From Mesorhizobium sp. ES1-1 (GTDB taxonomy: Bacteria > Pseudomonadota > Alphaproteobacteria > Rhizobiales > Rhizobiaceae), in the NCBI RefSeq assembly GCF_020164785.1, contig NZ_JAIUGX010000001.1:1-64000 (forward strand): DNA of 64,000 nucleotides, read 5' to 3'. Both the position numbers and the translations under genes were made by a program. The notes under the pieces are model-generated. The model made no database searches. It had not been told where the DNA came from and worked only from the letters and a program-made list of their open reading frames with translations. Below, one piece after another: positions 17,023 to 25,577 of the stretch (within the stretch, counting starts at the first letter, position 1; each line of letters opens with the position of its first letter).

Positions 17023-18102
17023 ATGGCGGGTCTGTCGCTGCAGAAGGTCAAGAAGCGTTTCGGCGAAACCGAAGTTATCGGGGGCGTCGATCTCGACGTC
17101 GCCGATGGCGAGTTCGTCGTTTTTGTCGGTCCATCGGGCTGCGGAAAGTCGACGCTTCTGCGCATGATCGCCGGGCTGGAAAAAACGTCCGAGGGGCGCA
17201 TCCTGATCGGCGGGCGCGATGTGACCGACGAAGATCCCGCCAAGCGTGGCATCGCGATGGTATTTCAGACCTACGCGCTCTACCCGCACATGACGGTGGC
17301 GACAAATATGGGTTTCCCGTTGGAGATGGCCAAGCGCCCCAAGGAAGAGATTGATCGCAAGGTGGCGGAAGCCGCCAAGATACTGCATCTCGAGGCCTAC
17401 CTGCATCGCAAGCCGCGCGAACTGTCCGGCGGCCAGCGCCAACGGGTCGCCATCGGCCGCGCGATAGTGCGCCAGCCGGGCGTGTTCCTGTTTGACGAAC
17501 CATTGTCCAATCTCGACGCCGAATTGCGCATGCAAATGCGCATCGAGATTGCCCGGCTGCACCAGCAACTCGGCACGACGATGGTCTATGTCACGCATGA
17601 CCAGGTCGAGGCGATGACGCTCGCCAGCCGCATTGTCGTGTTGCGCGCCGGCCGCATCGAGCAGGTCGGCGAGCCCCTCGATCTTTACGAGAACCCCGAC
17701 AACAGTTTCGTCGCCGGCTTTATCGGCTCGCCACGCGTGAATTTCGTTGATGCGACCGTTACGGCCGTCGAGGACGGCCGTGCCCTTGTCGCCGCGCCCG
17801 AGGCCGGACTCGCCGGCATGGCGGTCTCCACGCGCGGCACGCCGCCCAAACCAGGCACGCCCGTCAGCCTGGGTATCCGACCGGAGCACTTCGTGCCCGC
17901 CGATGGCGCGGCCGGTACGCTCTCAGGCACAATCTCGCTGGTCGAGCGCCTGGGTGGCGTTGCCTATGCCCATGCGGTCCTGGCTGACGGCTCGATGATC
18001 ACGGTCGAAAGCAGGGACGCTCACAATTTCGAGGTCGGCAAGACGCAGGTCTTCGGCCTGCAACGAGCGTTCTTGTTCAGTGCCGACGGCATGCGACTTT
18101 GA
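17023..18102 (+). CDS. Sugar ABC transporter ATP-binding protein (UgpC/MalK type)
   Basis: This 359-residue ATPase has Walker [10 protein letters not shown] near residue 38, the Q-loop [12 protein letters not shown], signature LSGGQRQR, Walker [18 protein letters not shown] and a C-terminal TOBE domain. It closes the importer operon. It is clearly homologous to the ATPase at 7917-8966, but the two serve different permease pairs. A strong hairpin follows at 18234-18263. Confidence 0.93.
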   Translation: MAGLSLQKVKKRFGETEVIGGVDLDVADGEFVVFVGPSGCGKSTLLRMIAGLEKTSEGRILIGGRDVTDEDPAKRGIAMVFQTYALYPHMTVATNMGFPLEMAKRPKEEIDRKVAEAAKILHLEAYLHRKPRELSGGQRQRVAIGRAIVRQPGVFLFDEPLSNLDAELRMQMRIEIARLHQQLGTTMVYVTHDQVEAMTLASRIVVLRAGRIEQVGEPLDLYENPDNSFVAGFIGSPRVNFVDATVTAVEDGRALVAAPEAGLAGMAVSTRGTPPKPGTPVSLGIRPEHFVPADGAAGTLSGTISLVERLGGVAYAHAVLADGSMITVESRDAHNFEVGKTQVFGLQRAFLFSADGMRL

Positions 18103-18233
18103 CGAAGGTCGGCCGAAGGCAACGGCTTGTGTGCAATATCCATCGCCTGGCCGTCCCTGACTAATTCAGCACCTGCTCGCTGGTGGTCGCGCACCGCACC
18201 TAAACAGGCGCTCTCGCATGAATCGAAGGTGAC

Positions 18234-18263
18234 CTGGGTTCACCGTCGAGAAGGTGAACCCAG
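18234..18263. terminator. Bidirectional terminator-like hairpin
   Basis: An 11-bp perfect stem (CTGGGTTCACC / GGTGAACCCAG) with an 8-base loop sits between the ends of the convergent importer operon and the autotransporter gene. Only weak T-rich sequence follows, but position and stem strength favour a shared terminator. The remaining bases of 18103-18295 show nothing else. Confidence 0.6.
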
Positions 18264-18295
18264 CGCTTCTTCCAAGAAGCCCCGCAGCCGTCCGA

Positions 18296-21200
18296 CTACC
18301 AGTTCACCTTCACGCCGACATTTCCGCCATAACTTTGGACGTCTTCGCCGAACTTGCCTTCGAAGTTGGTGAACATCGATGTGTTGCTGCCTAAATTCAT
18401 CTTCACGCCGGCGTCCACCGCCACCGCGTCCTCGGCAGCCGCCGCGCCTTGGATTAGGAAGGGATAGCCGGGCGCAGACTGGAACTCCGGCCTGACGGAG
18501 CGCTCCGCCTCGAACTCATGCACCCAGGCTGCCCTTGCCCACGCCTGGAGCGACTGTCCGTCGCCGACATCCACCTTGGTATCGAGTTGAAGCCCTAGAG
18601 AGACCGGCAGCGAGAGTACGGCGCGACTGTCGAAGTTCAGGCCAAGCGCGCCTGCACCATCCGAAGTCTCAGCGAAATCCTCCGCCGACAACATTGAGAA
18701 TTGCACGCCGGCGAACGGCGTGACGGCGCCATCTCCCATTTCCTGTCGCCAGCCGGCCTCTACGCTGGTGCCGAGGCCAGCGCTCAGGAAGTTGCTTTTC
18801 CAGTGTTCGGTCGGGAGGCCGGCGACCGGGTCGAGTGGAGCATTGGAGCCAGGCACGCCGACGTAACGATCGATGCTGTTGTTGTAGAGCCCAACGGCGA
18901 GAGCGCCGTTTAGGTAGAACTGGTCCCATTTGCGGGTCAGGTGCGCGCCGACCTGTCCGCCGATGATGTTGCCGCCGGTCGCCCGATCAGGCACCGCAAA
19001 GGACATGGCTGCACCACCCAGCGCGAAGCCTACCAGCATGTCGGGATCGCCAATCGAGTCGAAACCAGCGCTCAGACTGCCGCCCTTGTACTCATTCTCG
19101 GCACTGCCCAGATCGGCATGTCCTGCAAGTTCGCCCGTACTGCCTCCGGCAGCCGCCCAATAGCTCCAGCGCCGCTCGTCCGGTACCTTTTCCAAGGCGT
19201 CGAACTGGTCGCCCTTGCCCTTTGGCTCGTCATAAGCCTGCGGTGCAATCTGGTCTAATGGGCCGGTGCCCAGCCCGGTCCGCCAAAAATCGGACTGGCG
19301 TGTCATCGCACTCAGGAAGGTTCCGTAGGCGTCGAACTGTGGTTGCTCGAAACCCGAGACACCCTCCCCGGACATTGAAGAGTAGATCGATCCCAATTGC
19401 TCCAGGGTTGGAACGTAGAACAGCGCTTCGGAGATCCTGGCGAAACCTGGTGAGGAGAGGTCCGTCTGGATCCGGTTCACCGCGTTACCGACAGCGGCCT
19501 GGTTTCCGGTCAGGCCCACGGGCGCGTAGTTGATATCGACGTTGAGGAAGACGTCCTCGGGGTTCGGATAATTCAATTCATACTGCGCGACCGCACTTGG
19601 AATCGCGCTGAGCTTGAAACCGTTGTCAGTGATCCCGTCGTCGGCATGGAGGATCAGGAAGTCCTGGCTACCGGGTTTGGCGGCCGCAGGGTTCAGAATG
19701 TTGATGCCGACGGCGCCGGCGAGCACGGCCGTGCCGTCGACATTGATCAGATCCGACTGCGCATTGAGATCGACGTCCAGCTTGTAGGTGCCGGTCGCGG
19801 ACTGGTCCCAGTTGCCGACCAGATTTGTGGTCATCGCCTTGCCGTCACCGCCCGGAGAGAAATACCCGCCGTCGGAGAAGAGATTGCCAGCGCCGAATTT
19901 GGCGTCCATGCCGGCGTTGAATGTTGCCCCCGCTATGTTGGTGAACCCATTGTAGCCGGCGCCGAGATCGACCGAACCGGTCACTATGCCATAGTTCGTG
20001 ACCGTCTCGTCGGCAGCACCGGAAAGGATCGCCCAGCCGCCGGCAGTGCCGCTTGCTGTCGTGATGGTGCCCTTATTGCTGATCGTGTTGTCGTTGCCAT
20101 CGACGATCCAGACACCGACGCCGATATGGTCGGCATCCGTAGCCCCGCCCTTGACCATACCGGTCGTGCTGTTCAGATTGATGGCGATATCGCCGTTGCC
20201 GTCGACCGCCTTGCTCTGCGCGACGATAGCGCTGGTGCCAGCGGCGTGGGTCACAACCGAGCCGGTGAGGTCGACCGTGACGTCGCCGGCTGTGCCGAGG
20301 AAGCCCTGCGTGGCATCTTTTTTGCCGCCATTGCTTTGCGCGAAGATGCCGATTGAGCCGTCGCCATAAGTGTCGATCTTGCCGGCGTATTTGACGTGAA
20401 CCAGGCCTGAATCGCCGGCGTCGCCATTGCTGCCGACCGCCCAATTGGTCACATAGTGAATACCCGGGATCAGTTCGTTGCCCAAGGTGCCAAGGATGCC
20501 GCCGCCGCCGCCAACCGACTGGGCGAAGATGCCGGCTGAAGAAGAGCCATGGGTGATGATCGCACCATTGCCTTCGACGGTCACATCCTTGCCCGACCCG
20601 CCATTGCCGCCGCCTTGGCCGAAGGCCAGGCCGATGCCCAGATTGAGCGCCGGAACCGGTCCCATCGCGCTTTCGAGGACCCGGTCGACATTGCCGGCGA
20701 CACCGCCGCCGCCGCCGATCGACTGGGCGAAGATGCCGTTGGAAGCCGCGCCGAATGTCTCGATGGTGCCGTCGCCATTGTTGATGACATGGACGACGCC
20801 GCCGTCGCCGCCGCTGGTTCCCTTGCCGCCGATGCCGAGCGTTCCGGTGGCGCCGATATTGGCCTTGCCGCCAACGCCGCCGCCGCCGCCGACCGACTGG
20901 GCGAATACCCCGTTGGAGTTGCTGCCCTTGGTGGTGATATCGCCGGTATTGGTGACCTCGACGAGGCCGCCTGTGCCCGTACTGCCGCCCTGGCCGCCGA
21001 CCGCAGCGCCGAGATTGCTGTAGATCTTGGTCTTGCCGAACAGCACGTTGGCGATCAGCGCCGCAGGTACCGGGATCAGTTCCCCTGTCCCAAGCAATCC
21101 GTTGCCGCCCGCACCGCCGCCGCCGCCCACCGACTGCGCATAGATGCCGTCCGACATCGAGGCATGGGTGATGATATCGCCGTCGTTGGTCACTGCGACG

Positions 21201-24200
21201 TGGCCGCCATTGCCAGCGCCGCCGCCGTCGCCGCCGACGGCGATCGACATGGCCATGTTGACCTGTGCCCCGGGAGGAGCATCGCCCTTGCCGATCAGGA
21301 CGTTAATCGAATTGGCCCGGCCGCCGATGCCGCCGCCGCCGCCGATCGACTGGGCAAAGATACCGTAGGCACTGTTGCCGGTGATGATCGGATCGCCCTC
21401 AGCGTCGACCGTCTGCGTATCAAGGCCTGTTTCGATCCTGCCGTGATTGTTGACGGTCACGTCCTGGCCATCGCCTGCCGCCCCGCCCTTGCCGCCGACG
21501 GCCACGGACAGGTTGACTGTCTGCGCGCTCTGGCTGGTTGCGTTCGCCCAGCCGGCAACTCCGGTTATGGCGTTGCCGCCATCGCCGCCGCCGCCGCCCG
21601 CGCTCTGCGCGAAGATGCCGGCCGCGTTGTCGCCAAAGGTGCGGATACCCGCCCAGTTGTTCACCGTCGCCGTGGAGCCGTTTCCGGCGACCCCGCCGCT
21701 GCCGCCAACAGTGACGCCGAGGTTCACGTTGAGCGACTCGCTGTTGTTGATCCCGATATTGACGCCGACAGCAAAGCCGCCATCGCCGCCGCCGCCGCCG
21801 ATGGACTGGGCACGGATGCCGTTGGCTCCCATGCCGAAGGTGGTGATGAGCGAATCCGCCACGGTCGCGCCGAGTTCGTCTTTGCCCGCATCGACGATAA
21901 CCGCGCCGGCGGTCTCGCCAGTCCCGCCCGTGCCGCCGACTGCGACAGTGATTGTTCCGCCGGGCCCAATCGCCATGGAGCCGCTGGCAGCGTAGCCGCC
22001 TATACCGCCGCCGCCGCCGACGCTTTGAGCCCAGATGCCGTGGGCTTCGGTGCCTCGCGTGGTGATGTCGCCACCATTGATGACATGCACTGTGTCGGCA
22101 ATGCTGCCATTGCCGCCACCGCCGCCGACGGCGATCGAAACCGCCACGGTCGGGATGGCGGTCGGATCGGGCGATGCGGTCGCCGTGAAGGCGACCGCCG
22201 AGCCGCCATTTCCGCCGCCGCCGCCGACGCTCTGCGCAAAGATGCCGTAAGCCTTGGCACCTGAGGTGATGATATCGCCCTGATTGTCTACAGTGACGGT
22301 GCCGCCATTGCTGCCGCCGCCGCCATGGCCCCCTACCGCTGCCGACACGGCGCCGACGGCGATCGCACCGGCAATCGAGAAGCCGCCATTGCCGCCGCCG
22401 CCGCCGAGGCTTTGGGCATTGATGCCGATTGCGCCGGCTTCATGCGTGATGATCGTGGACTTGTTGTTGACGGCAACCGCCTTGCCTACTCCGCCGGTAC
22501 CGGCATCGCCGCCGAGCGTGACCGTCAATGCGACCGCTCCCAGGGTACCGCCGCCTGCGAAGCCGCCATTGCCGCCACCGCCGCCGACGCTCTGTGCAAA
22601 GATGCCGTGGGCTTGAAGTCCATAGGTCTCGATCGTGCCGCCGGTCGTGTTGACGGTCACGATGTCCGCGTCGCCTGCGACGCCGCCTTTGCCGCCCAGT
22701 GCAAGACCGAAATTGAAGGCGCCGCCGGCAGCCACCGACACCGAACCGCCGCCATCACCACCACCCCCACCGACGCTCTGCGCGAAGATGCCGTTGGCCT
22801 GGTTGCCATGTGTGGTGATGTCGCCTTTGTAGTTGACGGTCACATCCTTGGCGTTGCCACCGGGGCCGCCAGTGCCGCCAAGCGCGAAACTGATGCCGAC
22901 CCCCGTGCTGGTGCCGCCCGCAACGGCGACCGCCAGGCCGCCGCGGCCGCCGCCGCCGCCGACTGATTGCGCGAGAACACCGTAGGCCTTGGTGCCCGTC
23001 GTATCGATCTCGGATGCCACGAGCCCGCTCAGATCGCCGGGCGTCGCGACGTGGTTGACCTCCACGGAGCCACCATTGCCGCCAGCTTCACCGGATCCAC
23101 CGATGGCGATGGCGACTGGGGGGCCGACTGTGTAGGAGCCGCCGCCATTGCCGCCGCCGCCGCCGAGCGACTGGGCAAGGATGCCAACCGCATCGTTGCC
23201 GCCGGTGGTGAGATGACCGGACGAATTGACGGTGACTTTTTGTCCGTCGCCGCCGCCGCCGCCCGAGCCGCCGATGGTGAAGAGACCGACGCTGGAGCCG
23301 CCATCGCCGCCGCCGCCGCCGATCGATTCCGCCTGGATCGCCGTGCCTGCCGTCGTAATGGTGCCGGTGTTGGTGACCGTGACCGCGCCGCCACTGCTGG
23401 TGGACGAACCTTTGCCGCCGATCGCGACCAGGCCGCCACTGTCGCCGCCATTGCCGCCGCCGCCGCCAATGGACTGGGCATAGATGCCGCGTGCTTTCGG
23501 CCCGATGGTGATCAGCGTGCCGTTGTTGGTGACGGAAACCGTTCCGCCGGCGCCGCCGGCGCTGCCCTCGCCGCCGATCGCCACTAGGCCGCCGCTGCCG
23601 GAACCATTGCCGCCGCCGCCGCCAATCGATTGCGCCACGATGGCGTCTGCGCCGACATCGGTCACAGCCGGGCCGAGATCAGTCACGCTGCTGTCCGACC
23701 CGCCGAACGTCCGGATGACATTGCCAGCGGCATTGGTGACGATGACGGCCTTGCCGTCTCCGCCCGAGCCGGCGTCGCCGCCGATGGCAACGAGGCCCCC
23801 GGAGCCGCCGGCATCCCCGCCGCCGCCTCCGATCGATTGCGCCAGTATGCCGAAGGCGCCGACACCATAGGTCGTGATATTGCCGCCGGCGTTGTTGTCG
23901 ACAGTAACCGTGTTGCCCGTGCCGCCGCCGGAACCAAGCTTATTGCCCAGCGCGACGATGCCGCCGGAATCGCCTGCATCGCCGCCGCTGCCGCCGAGCG
24001 ACTGCGCCCAGATGCCGTAGGAACGCGCGCCCTTGGTCTGGATGGCACCGGTGTTGTTCACCGTGACGGTGCCGCCATTGCCGCCGGCCGACGCGGAGCC
24101 AGGCTGGCCGACGACGCCGAAACTGTCACCACCGCTGCCGCCGCCGCCGCCAATCGACTGCGCGAAGATGCCGATGGACTTGTCCTTGTTGGTGGTGATC

Positions 24201-25171
24201 TGGCCGCTGTTGTTGACGATGACCGTACCGCCACTCGTCGGCGGGCCGCCGGACCCGCCCTCGCTAAAAATGAAGCCTTTGCCGCCTGCGCCGCCCTGAC
24301 CACCCTTGCTCATGACGAAGATGCCGTCCGCGCCGACGGCATTGGTCGTGATCGTCGCGCCGGAAGTCAGCGTGATGTCGCCGCCTTTGCCAGCGGCCCC
24401 ACCTTGACGAGCCTTCTGGTTACCGTAGGAATCACCGCCGGCGCCCCCGTTGCCGCCAATACTGGCGACCTCGACAGCGGCCTTGCCGTCCTGGTTGGAA
24501 CTATAGCTCTCGGTAACCGCGAGCGTGTCGTTGATGGTCGGTCCATTGCCGCCTGGCGCGCCGTCGGAGCCACTTACGCCAACAGTCAGGCTGCCCAGGA
24601 TGCCAAAGTCGATCTTGATGCCATAGGCATTGGAGCCGCCGCCGCCGTTCGAGCCCGTCTGGCGGTCGACAAAGCGTACAGTGTCGCCTTGGGTCACGCT
24701 GCCGCCGCTGCCGGCGCCGCCTGGTTCGCCGCCCTCGATCGGCACGTTAAGCTGATAGGCGTTCAGCGTGGATTGCGGTTTACCCGAGTCAGTCTGGTTC
24801 TCCACCTTGATGCCGGTGACATAGTCAACGGAGTTCACGGTCGTGGTCGTGTAGGAGAGAACCTTGTAGGTCTTCCCGCCGGAGACGAATGTGCTGTCCT
24901 TGGCAGGCGGCGTTACGATCACGGCGTTGAAGCTCGTCGTGCTTCCGGACGATACCGCGGTCACCACCCAGCCGTTGGGCGGAGATGGTATCTGAACCAC
25001 GGTTTCGAAATTCCCGGTGCCGGGATTGTAGACCTGGTCGCCGACCGCCAATGCAAATGCCTTACCCACCGGCAAAAGCAGCATCGAGACAGTCAACAAG
25101 CCAAATACATTTGACCGTGCAGACCGACGCAAAGCCTTCAGCCCGATCGGGGCCGCACAATTAGTTTTCAC
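18296..25171 (-). CDS. Giant glycine-repeat autotransporter adhesin (type Va secretion)
   Basis: This very large surface protein has about 2,291 residues from the preferred GTG at 25171; a TTG at 25216 would add 15 residues. The GTG gives a clean signal peptide: basic LKALRRSARSN, hydrophobic VFGLLTVSMLLLP, cleavage after AFALA near residue 42. The passenger is built from 22 repeats of about 60 residues, each with a G-I-x-A-Q-S-x-GGGGG-x-GG core. These should fold as a long parallel beta-helix. The last 290 or so residues form the outer-membrane beta-barrel and end in an aromatic residue (GVKVNW), the usual barrel assembly signal. The probable role is attachment or biofilm formation; no catalytic motif was recognised in the passenger. 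Confidence 0.85.
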   Translation of the reverse strand: MKTNCAAPIGLKALRRSARSNVFGLLTVSMLLLPVGKAFALAVGDQVYNPGTGNFETVVQIPSPPNGWVVTAVSSGSTTSFNAVIVTPPAKDSTFVSGGKTYKVLSYTTTTVNSVDYVTGIKVENQTDSGKPQSTLNAYQLNVPIEGGEPGGAGSGGSVTQGDTVRFVDRQTGSNGGGGSNAYGIKIDFGILGSLTVGVSGSDGAPGGNGPTINDTLAVTESYSSNQDGKAAVEVASIGGNGGAGGDSYGNQKARQGGAAGKGGDITLTSGATITTNAVGADGIFVMSKGGQGGAGGKGFIFSEGGSGGPPTSGGTVIVNNSGQITTNKDKSIGIFAQSIGGGGGSGGDSFGVVGQPGSASAGGNGGTVTVNNTGAIQTKGARSYGIWAQSLGGSGGDAGDSGGIVALGNKLGSGGGTGNTVTVDNNAGGNITTYGVGAFGILAQSIGGGGGDAGGSGGLVAIGGDAGSGGDGKAVIVTNAAGNVIRTFGGSDSSVTDLGPAVTDVGADAIVAQSIGGGGGNGSGSGGLVAIGGEGSAGGAGGTVSVTNNGTLITIGPKARGIYAQSIGGGGGNGGDSGGLVAIGGKGSSTSSGGAVTVTNTGTITTAGTAIQAESIGGGGGDGGSSVGLFTIGGSGGGGGDGQKVTVNSSGHLTTGGNDAVGILAQSLGGGGGNGGGSYTVGPPVAIAIGGSGEAGGNGGSVEVNHVATPGDLSGLVASEIDTTGTKAYGVLAQSVGGGGGRGGLAVAVAGGTSTGVGISFALGGTGGPGGNAKDVTVNYKGDITTHGNQANGIFAQSVGGGGGDGGGSVSVAAGGAFNFGLALGGKGGVAGDADIVTVNTTGGTIETYGLQAHGIFAQSVGGGGGNGGFAGGGTLGAVALTVTLGGDAGTGGVGKAVAVNNKSTIITHEAGAIGINAQSLGGGGGNGGFSIAGAIAVGAVSAAVGGHGGGGSNGGTVTVDNQGDIITSGAKAYGIFAQSVGGGGGNGGSAVAFTATASPDPTAIPTVAVSIAVGGGGGNGSIADTVHVINGGDITTRGTEAHGIWAQSVGGGGGIGGYAASGSMAIGPGGTITVAVGGTGGTGETAGAVIVDAGKDELGATVADSLITTFGMGANGIRAQSIGGGGGDGGFAVGVNIGINNSESLNVNLGVTVGGSGGVAGNGSTATVNNWAGIRTFGDNAAGIFAQSAGGGGGDGGNAITGVAGWANATSQSAQTVNLSVAVGGKGGAAGDGQDVTVNNHGRIETGLDTQTVDAEGDPIITGNSAYGIFAQSIGGGGGIGGRANSINVLIGKGDAPPGAQVNMAMSIAVGGDGGGAGNGGHVAVTNDGDIITHASMSDGIYAQSVGGGGGAGGNGLLGTGELIPVPAALIANVLFGKTKIYSNLGAAVGGQGGSTGTGGLVEVTNTGDITTKGSNSNGVFAQSVGGGGGVGGKANIGATGTLGIGGKGTSGGDGGVVHVINNGDGTIETFGAASNGIFAQSIGGGGGVAGNVDRVLESAMGPVPALNLGIGLAFGQGGGNGGSGKDVTVEGNGAIITHGSSSAGIFAQSVGGGGGILGTLGNELIPGIHYVTNWAVGSNGDAGDSGLVHVKYAGKIDTYGDGSIGIFAQSNGGKKDATQGFLGTAGDVTVDLTGSVVTHAAGTSAIVAQSKAVDGNGDIAINLNSTTGMVKGGATDADHIGVGVWIVDGNDNTISNKGTITTASGTAGGWAILSGAADETVTNYGIVTGSVDLGAGYNGFTNIAGATFNAGMDAKFGAGNLFSDGGYFSPGGDGKAMTTNLVGNWDQSATGTYKLDVDLNAQSDLINVDGTAVLAGAVGINILNPAAAKPGSQDFLILHADDGITDNGFKLSAIPSAVAQYELNYPNPEDVFLNVDINYAPVGLTGNQAAVGNAVNRIQTDLSSPGFARISEALFYVPTLEQLGSIYSSMSGEGVSGFEQPQFDAYGTFLSAMTRQSDFWRTGLGTGPLDQIAPQAYDEPKGKGDQFDALEKVPDERRWSYWAAAGGSTGELAGHADLGSAENEYKGGSLSAGFDSIGDPDMLVGFALGGAAMSFAVPDRATGGNIIGGQVGAHLTRKWDQFYLNGALAVGLYNNSIDRYVGVPGSNAPLDPVAGLPTEHWKSNFLSAGLGTSVEAGWRQEMGDGAVTPFAGVQFSMLSAEDFAETSDGAGALGLNFDSRAVLSLPVSLGLQLDTKVDVGDGQSLQAWARAAWVHEFEAERSVRPEFQSAPGYPFLIQGAAAAEDAVAVDAGVKMNLGSNTSMFTNFEGKFGEDVQSYGGNVGVKVNW
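20200..24330 (-). repeat. Array of 22 coding repeats in the autotransporter passenger
   Basis: Twenty units carry an intact A-(Q/E)-S-x-GG(G/S)GG core and two C-terminal units are degenerate (AQSNGGKKD and AQSKAVDGN). Unit length averages about 180 bp but varies. On the plus strand the cores appear as runs of GCC triplets. Between cores the pattern (G)TVxVxNxGxIxTxGxxAxGI recurs. Such arrays can change length by recombination or slipped pairing. Confidence 0.85.
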
Positions 25172-25289
25172 GCAGCAGCCCCCAACCCCGACGAGCTCCA
25201 GACACAGATCGAACAACCGAGGCTACGCCCTGGCTTCCAAAACCTGCCGGAACTCTTTACGTTGCGTAGCTGATTTGCCTGGCAGTTGG

Positions 25290-25577
25290 CTACGGCGAAT
25301 TTGATATAATCTGTAACATTATGGAGGACCGCCAAAGGGCGGATTTCGCGGCGGTTTTCGCGACCCACGCCTCAGTCGGTTCTTCTCCCGTGGTTGCTCG
25401 GCCATGTAGCAGCGGGACCTGCCCGAGGCGAAGCATGATCTCCCGCCATCCATTTTTAGGGCCGACATTGGCTGGACCGTTGCTCTGGCCACTCTTGGGC
25501 GCTGCGATAGCAGCAAGGCCCCAGGTCTTGTGGCGCCGCTCCGGGGTGGATGGCCGGGCAGCGTTGAAAGCCGTCAT
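25290..25577 (-). CDS. Doubtful 95-codon open frame upstream of the autotransporter
   Basis: This frame begins with an ATG that overlaps the stop of the guanylyltransferase-AGE gene by four bases (ATGA), which would allow coupled translation. The product is basic and low in structure (GLAAIAAPKSGQSNGPANVG, GQVPLLHGRATTGEEP) with no family I recognise. It may be chance coding in the leader between two genes. Apart from this frame, positions 25217-25573 contain only an AT-rich TATAAT-like stretch near 25305 and no other supportable gene. Confidence 0.2.
   Translation of the reverse strand: MTAFNAARPSTPERRHKTWGLAAIAAPKSGQSNGPANVGPKNGWREIMLRLGQVPLLHGRATTGEEPTEAWVAKTAAKSALWRSSIMLQIISNSP

Noticed and set aside
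20549..22264. 571-codon open frame on the plus strand
   Set aside because: It is antisense to the autotransporter repeats; the GCC-rich repeat DNA keeps several frames open. The product is a low-complexity Ala/Asp-rich string without a family.
20500..24200. Regularly spaced GCC-rich repeats that superficially resemble a CRISPR array
   Set aside because: The period varies from unit to unit, the units are coding and in frame, and no cas genes are present; they are protein repeats.
23630..25114. 494-codon plus-strand open frame
   Set aside because: It is antisense to the autotransporter N-terminal half and has the same low-complexity character.
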